A model generated the notes under the pieces. That model saw nothing but the letters and a program-made list of their open reading frames with translations. It made no database searches and was not told where the DNA came from. Position numbers and translations under genes: made by a program. Below are positions 8,818-16,494 of a stretch of 64,000 bases of DNA, piece by piece; position 1 is the stretch's first letter, and each line of letters opens with the position of its first letter. The DNA is from Sphingomonas carotinifaciens (GTDB taxonomy: Bacteria; Pseudomonadota; Alphaproteobacteria; Sphingomonadales; Sphingomonadaceae): NCBI RefSeq assembly GCF_009789535.1, contig NZ_WSUT01000007.1, positions 62,001-126,000 on the forward strand, given 5' to 3'.

Positions 8818-9594
8818 TTACCGGGTCACCTCTGGGGTGAAGATATAGCCCTCGTTGCGGACGGTGCGGATGAGTTCCAGACTCCCGACCCTTCCCGACA
8901 ACTTGCGCCGCAGGCGACTGATCTGCACATCGACAGCTCGGTCGAAATGCTCCCTGTTCACCCCTAGCGCGAAGTCCAGAAGCTGGTTGCGCGACAGCAC
9001 CCGATGCGGTCGTTGAACAAAGGTATGCAGCATCCTGAACTCGCCATCCGACAGGCTTACGATCAGGCCGTTCGGATCGAACAGCGTTCGCGTCGTTGCA
9101 TCCAATATCCATCCGGCGAATCGATAGAGCTCGCGTTCCGCGTCCAGGAAGCGTCGGACGCGCGCGGATGGACCCTGTCGCTCGCACCGGCGCAGAACGG
9201 TACGGATCCGCGCGACCAGTTCACGGGGATTGAGCGGCTTTTGCATGAAGTCTTCCGCCCCGATCTCCAAGGCGATGATTCCATCGACATCGGCACCGCC
9301 CGCGGACAAGGCGATGACGGGCGGCGCGCCCACTTGCTGCAGGTCGCGCAGGGCGGCCAACGAGTCTTCTCCCGGCATCATCAGGTCCAGGACGATCAGG
9401 TCGAAGGCATGCGACGCAAGAAGCTCCCGCATCGAAGCCAGGCGCGCTGCCTGAGCGCAGCCATATCCCTGCCGGCCGAGATGATCCGCCAGCACCATGC
9501 GAAGGCGATCCTCCCCTTCCGTGATGAGGATGTTCAAGCGGTCGGACAGGCCGGAGCCTTGACCGCACCCGCCTTGCACATGGGCCGGATCCAT
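8818..9594 (-). CDS. OmpR-family response regulator with atypical acidic pocket
   Basis: About 258 residues: a receiver domain (phospho-acceptor Asp in LIVLDLMMPGED, conserved Lys in MQKPLNP) and a C-terminal winged helix (SDGEFRMLHTFVQRP, VDVQISRLRRKL, IRTVRNEGYIF). The receiver starts LNILITEGEDRLR where the family normally has two adjacent acidic residues, so one Mg-binding acid appears replaced by Gly. No kinase gene is adjacent. It lies 25 bases after the CobD-like gene on the same strand and may share its transcript. The start is uncertain: an in-frame TTG at 9606 is also possible. Confidence 0.88.
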   Translation of the reverse strand: MDPAHVQGGCGQGSGLSDRLNILITEGEDRLRMVLADHLGRQGYGCAQAARLASMRELLASHAFDLIVLDLMMPGEDSLAALRDLQQVGAPPVIALSAGGADVDGIIALEIGAEDFMQKPLNPRELVARIRTVLRRCERQGPSARVRRFLDAERELYRFAGWILDATTRTLFDPNGLIVSLSDGEFRMLHTFVQRPHRVLSRNQLLDFALGVNREHFDRAVDVQISRLRRKLSGRVGSLELIRTVRNEGYIFTPEVTR

Positions 9595-9619
9595 CGTGTT
9601 CGCCAACTTTCGTCGCCCG

Positions 9620-10714
9620 TCAGGAGGCGAGTTCGACGCTCAGCGCGTCTCTCAGCCTTTCGACAGCGGCGGCAGGCGCGACGGCGAGGCGAAGATAGCG
9701 GCTCGAGGAGCCGACCTTGTTCCCGCAGTCGCGGATGAAGATGCCGTGCTCGGTCAAAAGGCGCTCGCGCAGCTTGGCACCGCACACGCCGTCTTCGAGT
9801 TCCACAAAGAGGAAGTTCGCGGCAGACGGATAAACCTGGAGCATCGGGAGCGTCCTGAGCGAGGCCTCCATCGCCACGCGATCGGCGGCGGTCGCCTCCA
9901 GGCTCTCGATGAGGGCCTGTGGCCGAGCCGCCACCCATGAGAGCACGAAGGCGGCCAGACCGTTGATATTCCAGAAGGGCATCTGCCGGCGGAGCTTCGC
10001 CGCGGTGCGCTCGGAGGCGACGGCATAGCCGAGCCTGACGCCATGCAAGCCGAGTGTCTTGCCCATGCTCTTGACCACGATCAAATTCGGGTGATCCAGC
10101 GCCAGGCTGCTTGCGCTCTCGACGTCGGCGAAGTCGATGAAGGACTCGTCGATGATGATCGTCGACAGATCTGCCAGCGCCTCGACGATGAACGTGATTT
10201 CGTGAAGCGGCATGGCCACGCCGGTCGGATTGTTGGGGTTGCTGAGAATTAGGGTGTTCGCGCGAATTTCACGGACGTGCTGGATCACCTCCCGCGGATC
10301 GAGGCGGAAGCCATTTTCGCGGCGACGCAGCAAGAGATCGAAGGCCTTGCCATGCTCGCGCGGAAGATCCGTCCATTGACCGAACGTCGGGGCACAGGTG
10401 ACGAGCGGTCCAGAGGCAGCCCGGACCAGTTCGGTGATGATCTCAGTTGACCCGTTCGCGACGACAATGGCACTCGCGGGAAGGCCGGTCAGCCGGGCGA
10501 TCTGCTCCTGGTGAACCTCCGCATAGTCGGGGTAATATTTGGTGATTTCGTCTAGGCGACAACTGGCGTCCGCGAGGAGCCTGTCCTTGGGATAGTGAAG
10601 GTTGACCGGTACGCAGAAGTCTAGCAGCGGCCGATCGACCGGAGCCGCTTCGCGAACGGCGAAGAACGACGGATTGTGTGCCGAGCGCGAAAGAAGCTCA
10701 GTGGCGGCGGACAT
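9620..10714 (-). CDS. PLP-dependent aminotransferase class I/II, HisC/CobD-like
   Basis: A 364-residue fold-type I PLP enzyme. Recognisable parts are ANGSTEIITELVRAA (phosphate cup), ILSNPNNPTG, IIIDESFIDF (Asp to the PLP nitrogen), the Schiff-base Lys in VVKSMGKTLGLHG, and a C-terminal Arg (SRYLRLAV). The ATG at 10714 has GGAGG 6 bases upstream, so I prefer it to 10744. The gene overlaps the PduX-like kinase by 17 bases. The family includes histidinol-phosphate aminotransferase and threonine-phosphate decarboxylase (CobD). Pairing with a PduX-like kinase favours decarboxylation of L-threonine phosphate to aminopropanol phosphate. Motifs alone do not settle the reaction. Confidence 0.8.
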   Translation of the reverse strand: MSAATELLSRSAHNPSFFAVREAAPVDRPLLDFCVPVNLHYPKDRLLADASCRLDEITKYYPDYAEVHQEQIARLTGLPASAIVVANGSTEIITELVRAASGPLVTCAPTFGQWTDLPREHGKAFDLLLRRRENGFRLDPREVIQHVREIRANTLILSNPNNPTGVAMPLHEITFIVEALADLSTIIIDESFIDFADVESASSLALDHPNLIVVKSMGKTLGLHGVRLGYAVASERTAAKLRRQMPFWNINGLAAFVLSWVAARPQALIESLEATAADRVAMEASLRTLPMLQVYPSAANFLFVELEDGVCGAKLRERLLTEHGIFIRDCGNKVGSSSRYLRLAVAPAAAVERLRDALSVELAS

Positions 10715-11645
10715 AGATACCTCCGGAAATGAATGCGTGGTCACCGACGATCGACACCGCGTCGCCGAGTTCTCGAATGATGAGTTCGCTGAGCAGCGAC
10801 GGCTTCACTTCTCCGGGACGGTAGAGAATGCCGAGCACGGACCCGCTATGGGCGCAGTTCACACCCAGAGCGCCTGCCGATCGGGCGAGCCGCTCGACCT
10901 CCTCGAATGGCGGTTTGGGGAGGATCTGCTGGCTGAGCCGCGCACTCATAGTCGCTGCGTCGGCCAGTTGCTGAACGTCGCCGGTCACAAGACCGCGGCT
11001 TGCCAACGACAGCGCGTCGCGCACCTCGCGCTCATGCCGCGCATAGACCTTGTGCGCGCGCGCGCGGTCGAAGGCGACCGTATCGACGGAGCCACCGCAA
11101 TCCAGGATCAGGACGCGCAACCCGGAAGGGGGAAGAAAGCAACGGAACACGCGGCCGCACAGGTGGCCGACATGCGCAACCCCCGGGATGTGCGTGCAAT
11201 CCGATGGCTCGATCGCGATAAGCGATCGGCACACATCTGGGACGAGCGCCGTTGTGCCCAGATGATGCATGGCCGCTCCCATTGCGGCGACGAGATCTGC
11301 GGTGCTGGACGCCATGCCCTTGCCGGCAGGCAGGTCGCTGTTCAGCTCGATTTCCATCCCGTCGCATTCCGCCTCGGGAGCGCCCATCATCGTCAACAGC
11401 TGCGCGACTTTGCTGTGACGATCGGGATTGGCAGCGCGAATGCCAGGTCGCCTTGCGGAGCGAACGGTTGCTGTCGAAAAGCGATCGATCGGGCTGTTGA
11501 TGAGGTAGTCGATCCCGTCGAGGCGGCCTTGAACGAACTCTCCGCACGTGCCTGGCGCCGCCCAGCTCATCGCGGGGCAATTCGCTGCGCGCGCCACTGT
11601 TCGAGATGCCCCCGTCATCATACTGGTCTGGTCAAAAAACATCAT
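10698..11645 (-). CDS. GHMP kinase, PduX-like (probable L-threonine kinase)
   Basis: A 315-residue GHMP-superfamily kinase. APGTCGEFVQGRLDG near residue 30 and the ATP loop LPAGKGMASSTADLVAAM near residue 105 closely follow PduX/BluE L-threonine kinases; HSGSVLGILY near the C-terminus also fits. PduX makes L-threonine O-3-phosphate for the aminopropanol linker of cobalamin. The start at 11645 is supported by CCGGAG just upstream; it adds ~25 residues before the usual PduX start. A CobD-like gene follows with overlap, but no other corrinoid gene is in the window. Confidence 0.82.
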   Translation of the reverse strand: MMFFDQTSMMTGASRTVARAANCPAMSWAAPGTCGEFVQGRLDGIDYLINSPIDRFSTATVRSARRPGIRAANPDRHSKVAQLLTMMGAPEAECDGMEIELNSDLPAGKGMASSTADLVAAMGAAMHHLGTTALVPDVCRSLIAIEPSDCTHIPGVAHVGHLCGRVFRCFLPPSGLRVLILDCGGSVDTVAFDRARAHKVYARHEREVRDALSLASRGLVTGDVQQLADAATMSARLSQQILPKPPFEEVERLARSAGALGVNCAHSGSVLGILYRPGEVKPSLLSELIIRELGDAVSIVGDHAFISGGIYVRRH

Positions 11646-11677
11646 CGTCTCCGGTGATTTGCCGATGACGGTGGTGC

Positions 11678-11697
11678 CGCTCGCCCTTTTCGGGCGA
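11678..11697 (-). promoter_or_regulatory. Hairpin in the leader of the PduX-like gene
   Basis: TCGCCC and GGGCGA pair perfectly around a five-base loop (GAAAA when read on the minus strand), about 35 bases before the kinase start. There is no U-run, so it is not a simple terminator. Confidence 0.35.
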
Positions 11698-11699
11698 AT

Positions 11700-11995
11700 G
11701 TCCCGTTTGTGTCTCGCGACCTGACCCGCTTGGGTGGCGTAAGGGAGACGGAGGTAGGGTCAGTGCGGCTGACTGGCGAATACGTCCGTGGCTGACGGAG
11801 CCGAGGCGAGACAGGACGCGAGAGGATCCCGCTTCATCCTGGCCGGAAGTGAGTGCCGACACACGATGCTGGCACAGCAGGATGATCTACTTTAACCTGA
11901 GGGAGCCTGCGGAGACGCGGGTCGGGGCGTGGAAACCTCGAGTGTGAGGCTCAGGGGAAGGCCGCATGGGGAGCATTCGCGTCCGCCATGCAGCT
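11700..11995 (+). ncRNA. Dense set of perfect stems: structured RNA or intron fragment, unassigned
   Basis: This gene-free stretch contains many exact inverted repeats: GTCTCGC 11711-17 with 11806-12; CTGACCC 11721-27 with 11757-63; TCCGT 11785-89 with 11795-99; TCATCCTG 11834-41 with 11878-85, enclosing GTGCC/GGCAC; CCTGAG 11896-901 with 11950-55; CCTGCG/CGCGGG closing a GAGA loop at 11912-15; GCATGG 11964-69 with 11986-91. The GNRA loop appears on the plus strand, so plus-strand RNA is favoured. It could be a non-coding RNA, a leader of the gene at 12106, or part of a group II intron domain I. I cannot place it in a family. Confidence 0.4.
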
Positions 11996-12105
11996 CGCCC
12001 GCGGGGCGTCGTTCGCGCTGCGGTTTTCATCGCCACGTGTCTGAGCAGAGGGGCTTCGTCCTAGCGGAGACCGATCGCGCTCGTCATTGAGGGGCGGAGA
12101 AGGCG

Positions 12106-12540
12106 TTGAGGGACGCAAATTTCGGAGGCGGGCGTGCCACTACCGCCGAGGCGGCGACCAAGCTCGCTCTTGCACGATTGCGCATCGAAGAAGCACTTCT
12201 GGTGCTGGCGGACGCGGGCGTGATGCCGGCGGCTACGCATTTGAACGCGGCACTGGCGTGTATCGGCGCGGTCCCAGACGCGCAGTCGGGCAGGGACGCG
12301 GATTGCCCGACGATCGGGCCCGATCCAATTTTGGTTCGGGCGATCGGTGGCGCATTAGCCGTCGTCGGCACGGTTCTGGCGCGCGACGACCTTCTTCCGC
12401 TCGCGGAGCTGGGATCGTTACTCGGCCAGTTCGCGAGCGTGACCGAACACCATGATCCGGCGGTCGGCCTGATCCTAGCCAACTGGAGCGGCATGATCCT
12501 CGATGCCGCAGCCGAGATGGAACGACCGCAAGTCGATTGA
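12106..12540 (+). CDS. Hypothetical protein (144 aa, TTG start)
   Basis: A soluble, mostly helical protein of unknown function that is alanine- and leucine-rich (for example KLALARLRIEEALLVLADAG). The start is TTG with GGAGAAG close upstream. It is the only plus-strand gene between the PduX pair and the imu genes, and it follows the structured gene-free stretch at 11700-11995. No motif was recognised. Confidence 0.55.
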   Translation: MRDANFGGGRATTAEAATKLALARLRIEEALLVLADAGVMPAATHLNAALACIGAVPDAQSGRDADCPTIGPDPILVRAIGGALAVVGTVLARDDLLPLAELGSLLGQFASVTEHHDPAVGLILANWSGMILDAAAEMERPQVD

Positions 12541-12625
12541 GCCTAGATGTAACTGAAGGGGGCGGCTGTCGTCACGCGGCGCGCGGCATCGCTACGGTCG
12601 ACGACAGCGGCGATTGGCGAACGGA

Positions 12626-13567
12626 TCAGGAATCGGAGCGAATGGGACGAAGGGCATCCGCAGCGCGGTTGAAGTCGTGAAGCCAGCTGCCGATCGACGT
12701 CCGTGATTCCAGGGGAAGAGCGGCCTGGGCCGCCTGAAACGCGATCAGATCGGTTGGCGCTTCCGACACGATGCGATCAATCTCGTCCGGCGGCAGGAGG
12801 CCGCGTTCCCGGATGAATTCGGTGATGGTGCCGGGTCGCGGGATCGCCCCGCGGCGGCCGAGCACCGGCCGTCGCCATAAGCCATCGACGTTGCGAAGCC
12901 GGGGCTTGGCGCGCGCCTCCATGAGAACGATGACCCGCAATTCGTCGACGGCGAGCTCGATCACCTCGTCGGGCTTGATGCTCCCGCAGAAGAAGCAGCT
13001 CGACTTGGGAGGTATGGGCAGCCCCGCGGCGGCGATCCGCTGCTCGCAACGCGCGCGATCCCAGTTCCACTCACGCAGGGGATAGCGATAGATGAACCGG
13101 GGATCCTCACAACCGACCGCATGGCGGTAACGCTGCGTATCGCGCGGAGAAGCGTCGTAGCCGATCAGCTTCACGACCCGGTCACCGGCGTCCCAGCACC
13201 GCTGTGCAGGCTCCCAATCGTCCGTCCAGGCGTCCTGGGCACTCGCTTTCCATTTTTGCGAGCACGACCCACGATTGAAGACCACCGAGGGCAGCGTCGC
13301 ATTGGTGAGCATGTTCTCCGCAATGGTCGCGTATGGCGGCCAGTGCTTGAAGTTGCGGGGCTGGTAGCGGACGATTTCTGAGACGATGCCGCGGTCCGCC
13401 ATCCATGCCCGGAACATGGGGATGAAGGCATAGGTGCCACGTTTCTCCGACCCGGGATCGGCGAACAGCACCATGTCGATCGGATCGCCGCGCGCTGCCA
13501 TCTCGACGATCATCGCAGTCGAATCGACGCCGGCGCCCCAGGCGGCGATGACGGGCGCCCGGCTCAT
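12626..13567 (-). CDS. PP-loop ATPase (PAPS-reductase-like), copy 1
   Basis: A 313-residue adenine-nucleotide alpha-hydrolase-type protein. The N-terminal PP-loop is altered to AAWGAGVDSTAMI in place of SGGxDS. Cys motifs follow at NRGSCSQKWK and KSSCFFCGS (CxxC), suggesting sulfur or metal chemistry. Relatives occur on plasmids and phages under the name phosphoadenosine phosphosulfate reductase, but their true substrates are mostly unknown. The start overlaps the stop of the upstream gene by 4 bases. Together with the second PP-loop gene at 15523-16494 it may act on nucleic acid or a cofactor. This is not a standard cysH context. Confidence 0.8.
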   Translation of the reverse strand: MSRAPVIAAWGAGVDSTAMIVEMAARGDPIDMVLFADPGSEKRGTYAFIPMFRAWMADRGIVSEIVRYQPRNFKHWPPYATIAENMLTNATLPSVVFNRGSCSQKWKASAQDAWTDDWEPAQRCWDAGDRVVKLIGYDASPRDTQRYRHAVGCEDPRFIYRYPLREWNWDRARCEQRIAAAGLPIPPKSSCFFCGSIKPDEVIELAVDELRVIVLMEARAKPRLRNVDGLWRRPVLGRRGAIPRPGTITEFIRERGLLPPDEIDRIVSEAPTDLIAFQAAQAALPLESRTSIGSWLHDFNRAADALRPIRSDS

Positions 13568-14208
13568 GGAAACCGTACTCCAGCCTCGGTGAAGGTATGG
13601 TCATTCGCGCGGAGGGCGGCGTCGATCTCGGCGTCCGACGTCAGATGGTCGTACTCGCTTTCGAGCCGACGGTAGAGCCAGCGAGCAAGGTCTCGAATAG
13701 CCTCGATAACTTGGTCCTCGGCGGTGACGGTCGGGGTCTGCCCGGTGGGGCTCGCGCGCTCGACGGTGATCGTCATCGTATATTCGTGACAATAGCGACC
13801 TTGCTGCCGGATGAGCGCCTCCAGCTGGTAGATGTTGCGCCGTTGGATCGTCGCGAGCGTGTCCGCGACACGGTGCAGGTCGTTGTCGGTCGGCGCGTGA
13901 GCGCGGATCTCCGCGGTGGACCGCTTGGCATAGCGATAGCTTCCCTCGAAGCTCGCGCCGTCACCCTGGCTCGAAAAGCCGGAGAAGAGCACGCGCGGTT
14001 CCTGGCGCGTACCGCCGCCAAACAGGCGCACCGGTCGCATCGCGAGGTCAACGCCGATGATGCTGCAGACCGTTGCAAAGTCGTCGATGACACATTCGTA
14101 CCAGTCGTCCGGGACGGCGTGCTGACGGCCCCAGGCAAGCGCGGTTTCGCGCGCCGAAGAGGCAAGCTCCTCGACCCGAAAGACCGGGGTGATGATGAAC
14201 TCGGGCAT
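13564..14208 (-). CDS. Conserved-looking hypothetical protein (214 aa)
   Basis: I chose the ATG at 14208 (MPEFIITPVFRVEEL) because GAGGAG lies about 6 bases upstream; an ATG at 14244 has no such site. The protein is soluble, with a middle part rich in charged residues and a helical C-terminus (IRDLARWLYRRLESEYDHL). I recognise no domain. It is coupled by a 4-base overlap to PP-loop gene copy 1, which suggests a joint function. Confidence 0.65.
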   Translation of the reverse strand: MPEFIITPVFRVEELASSARETALAWGRQHAVPDDWYECVIDDFATVCSIIGVDLAMRPVRLFGGGTRQEPRVLFSGFSSQGDGASFEGSYRYAKRSTAEIRAHAPTDNDLHRVADTLATIQRRNIYQLEALIRQQGRYCHEYTMTITVERASPTGQTPTVTAEDQVIEAIRDLARWLYRRLESEYDHLTSDAEIDAALRANDHTFTEAGVRFP

Positions 14209-14261
14209 GGAACACTCCTCACACCGGTAAAGGCCGGTGATCATTCAGCAGGGAGGGGAGG

Positions 14262-14894
14262 TCAGGCAGCGGCCTGGAGGGCCACGCCAGGCAGTCCGAT
14301 CGTCATGGCGAGGCGTCGGGCGAATGCGGGGGCGTCGAGCAGTTCTGCAATCGGCGCTAGGTGGATCTTGCTCGCCGGTTCGCCACGACGGCACCGATTG
14401 AAGCTGATCTCGCTGGCGGGCAGGAAGCTTCGCGGCCTGACCCGGATCCCGATGTCGGGATGCCGCAATTCGGTCGTGCCATCCTCATCATCGGTGCCGA
14501 GCGCGCTGCCGATCCGGGCCAGCGCCACGTCGAGACCGATCGCCGCGGCGAGGCTGGCGAGCGCGCGACGGGCCTGACAGTGGAATGTCCGCTTGGCGAT
14601 ATAGTCTCCGCCGACACTGTGACCGGCGATGTCGAGCAAGGCCGGTACCGAAAGAACAGCAGCGCGATCGGCACCGCACGCGAGGCGCAGCTCCGCGCTG
14701 GAGGAAGGGATGCGATCTGCCACGCCGGCAAGGTTCCGAACCAACAGGAGAACGGCCGCGTCACGCGCGATCGGCTTCCCGGCACGTCGGCAGTCGTCGA
14801 CCGCTGCGTTCAATGCGTGGAGCGCGGCGGGCAGCGTCTCCAGTCCCGCGGGCGCAAGCGCCTGATCGTGGCGGTAAGTTGTGTCGTAGAACAT
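14262..14894 (-). CDS. Hypothetical protein (210 aa)
   Basis: A soluble, alanine-rich protein beginning MFYDTTYRHDQALAPAG with GGAGG in its leader. It has no motif I can name. It belongs to the minus-strand accessory series from the helicase gene down to PP-loop copy 1. Its leader carries a full copy of the recurrent polypurine/hairpin element (14933-14953). Confidence 0.6.
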   Translation of the reverse strand: MFYDTTYRHDQALAPAGLETLPAALHALNAAVDDCRRAGKPIARDAAVLLLVRNLAGVADRIPSSSAELRLACGADRAAVLSVPALLDIAGHSVGGDYIAKRTFHCQARRALASLAAAIGLDVALARIGSALGTDDEDGTTELRHPDIGIRVRPRSFLPASEISFNRCRRGEPASKIHLAPIAELLDAPAFARRLAMTIGLPGVALQAAA

Positions 14895-14932
14895 GATCTG
14901 ACCTCCTCAGACGCCACTGCGCGTCCAAGCAG

Positions 14933-14953
14933 GCCGAAGGCTCCCTCTCCTCT
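14933..14953 (-). repeat. Recurrent leader element, copy C
   Basis: On the minus strand it reads AGAGGAGAGGGAGCCTTCGG followed by C. It lies 39-59 bases before the gene starting at 14894. The GCC-UUC-GGC part can form a small hairpin. Related copies lie at 24038-24058, 19706-19728 and, in part, 17454-17466. Confidence 0.7.
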
Positions 14954-14973
14954 ACGGTGCCGAGCGATAGGCG

Positions 14974-15414
14974 CTATTCTATATCGAGGGGCGGAACCTC
15001 GAAGTCGGCAGCCTCGAAATAGGCGAGGACGGCGTCGATCGTGCCGAGGCGCTCGACATGGTCCCGGCCGATCATGACATAGTCATCCTCGCAGCATGGA
15101 TAGCGCATAGGCTCGCCGGAGCCCGTATAGACGACGCGCTCCGCCCCCCACTGGCCGGCACAGGATCCGCTTGACCGCACGAAGGGGACGGCAACGTCGA
15201 GGCAAAATTGCTCGATGTCGTCGAACCTGCCTCACGCCACCTCGTGCGCCATTACGGTGAGGGGTTCGCCCGCGCTCAGTTGGGAAAGGTCGAACGGCTC
15301 CCCATCCCAGTCCTTCGACAAACCCTCCGCCTCGATAAGCGCCACGAGGTCGAGCAGTCTCGCTTGTGCAATGCGACCGCCGATGGTGACCGACGTCGAA
15401 ACCCTGTCTGCCAT
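14974..15414 (-). pseudogene. Small hypothetical gene interrupted by one in-frame TGA
   Basis: Two open frames in the same phase are separated by a single TGA at 15232-15234. The first part starts MADRVSTSVTIGG at 15414 (GAGGAGTG upstream) and reaches LTVMAHEVA. After the stop, reading continues without a gap as GRFDDIEQFCLDVAVPFVR and ends PPLDIE at 14974. The second half has no good start of its own but keeps coding character right up to the stop. The simplest reading is a TGG-to-TGA change (Trp before GRF) that splits a ~146-residue protein. Readthrough or a sequencing error cannot be excluded. Function unknown. Confidence 0.72.
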
Positions 15415-15522
15415 GGTGTCACTCCTCACGAATGCGACGGTGATTGATGTTCGCTGATCAGCCGGTCATCCGGCCACGCCGTCCGAAAAAGACCACGTCT
15501 CTTACCCGAAGGTGACGCGCGG

Positions 15523-16494
15523 CTAGGGTGGTCCTGCCGTGTCGCCGAAGGCGCCGGCCGGCAGCCTCCAGGGGGCCATGACGATCGGCAAACGCCAGAT
15601 CTCATCCTCTGCCTGGGCTAAAGCATCAGGATGGTCGAGCGCGGCGGCAAAGGGGCGGCCGCGATCGGCAAGCGCCGCCACGTCGAACGCACGGTGGATG
15701 GTCTTGCCGCTGAGCGCCTCTCGAGCTTGCACCCGCTGGAAAGCGACGGGGAAGAGGAGGCGCACCGTCGCCCACTGGTCAGGCGACCCGAAGATGCAGG
15801 TGCGGCAGGAGAGGCGACCCCAGCCCAGCACATAGGCCGGGTGGGGGCGGACGCCCGATCGTTCGACCGCAGCCCACACCTCCTGCTCGCTCCAGTCGTG
15901 GACCGGCCGCCAGTGATCGACCGAGCGGGTGAGTGTCGAGGTGCGGTGCCGCTCAAACGGCGCGTAGCGCGCGCGCGTCGAGCTCTCCTCGGCGCGCTCG
16001 CCCGTGACGACCAGCGACCGACCCTCAAGGAAGCGGGGCTGATTGCGGATTGCAGCGGCGAGGACATCGATCTTCAGGGCGGGGCTACACCAGCGCACGC
16101 GCAAATCCGGCGATGTCTGCGGAAAGAGCCCGCGCGTGCCGAGCGGCCCGTTTCCCCCGGCAGTTCCGATGCCCGTCGGTGTCTCGAACATCACCGGTGC
16201 GGTCGGCTCAGCCGTTCGCGCGAGTTCGCGCGCGAAACCGCCCTCACGCCACGATACGTAGAGCGCAGTGCCGAAGTGTGCGGCGATCGCACGGACGTAG
16301 CCAAGCGTGCAGGGCCAATCCATGAGCGAGGGGCCGCCCCCATCGACGTCATGATGATGAAGTTCGATCGCGTGCGCGGGCACGCCGAGGTTGAGTAGGT
16401 GGAGAAGCGCGGCAAGGCTGTCCTTGCCGCCGCTGAATGCCACGACGAAGCGCCGGTAGGCGCCAAGGTCGGGGCGGGCGACCGCCGCGCTCAT
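15523..16494 (-). CDS. PP-loop ATPase (PAPS-reductase-like), copy 2
   Basis: A 323-residue protein with a canonical PP-loop (VVAFSGGKDSLAALLHLL, residues ~17-34) and the later motifs VTGERAEESSTRAR and LSCRTCIFGSPDQW (CxxC). The HHHDVDGGG segment after the first strand also fits the adenine-nucleotide alpha-hydrolase fold. It should activate a substrate by adenylation for sulfur transfer or reduction, but no assimilatory sulfate genes are near. The start overlaps the ArdC-like stop by 4 bases, so it is coupled to it. It diverges strongly from copy 1, suggesting distinct roles. Confidence 0.82.
   Translation of the reverse strand: MSAAVARPDLGAYRRFVVAFSGGKDSLAALLHLLNLGVPAHAIELHHHDVDGGGPSLMDWPCTLGYVRAIAAHFGTALYVSWREGGFARELARTAEPTAPVMFETPTGIGTAGGNGPLGTRGLFPQTSPDLRVRWCSPALKIDVLAAAIRNQPRFLEGRSLVVTGERAEESSTRARYAPFERHRTSTLTRSVDHWRPVHDWSEQEVWAAVERSGVRPHPAYVLGWGRLSCRTCIFGSPDQWATVRLLFPVAFQRVQAREALSGKTIHRAFDVAALADRGRPFAAALDHPDALAQAEDEIWRLPIVMAPWRLPAGAFGDTAGPP

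Noticed and set aside
11632-11862. 76-codon minus-strand frame overlapping the start of the PduX-like gene
   Set aside because: No start signal, no domain, and it lies over the structured stretch. Probably non-coding.
11646-12105. Cobalamin riboswitch before the PduX-like gene
   Set aside because: The context invited it, but on neither strand could I find a convincing B12 box together with the GCCACTG core. The stems seen do not match its layout.
12626-16494. Calling the two PP-loop genes a Dnd phosphorothioation system
   Set aside because: No DndA, DndB, DndD or DndE partner is visible, and copy 1 has a changed PP-loop. Only the broader PP-loop class is supported.
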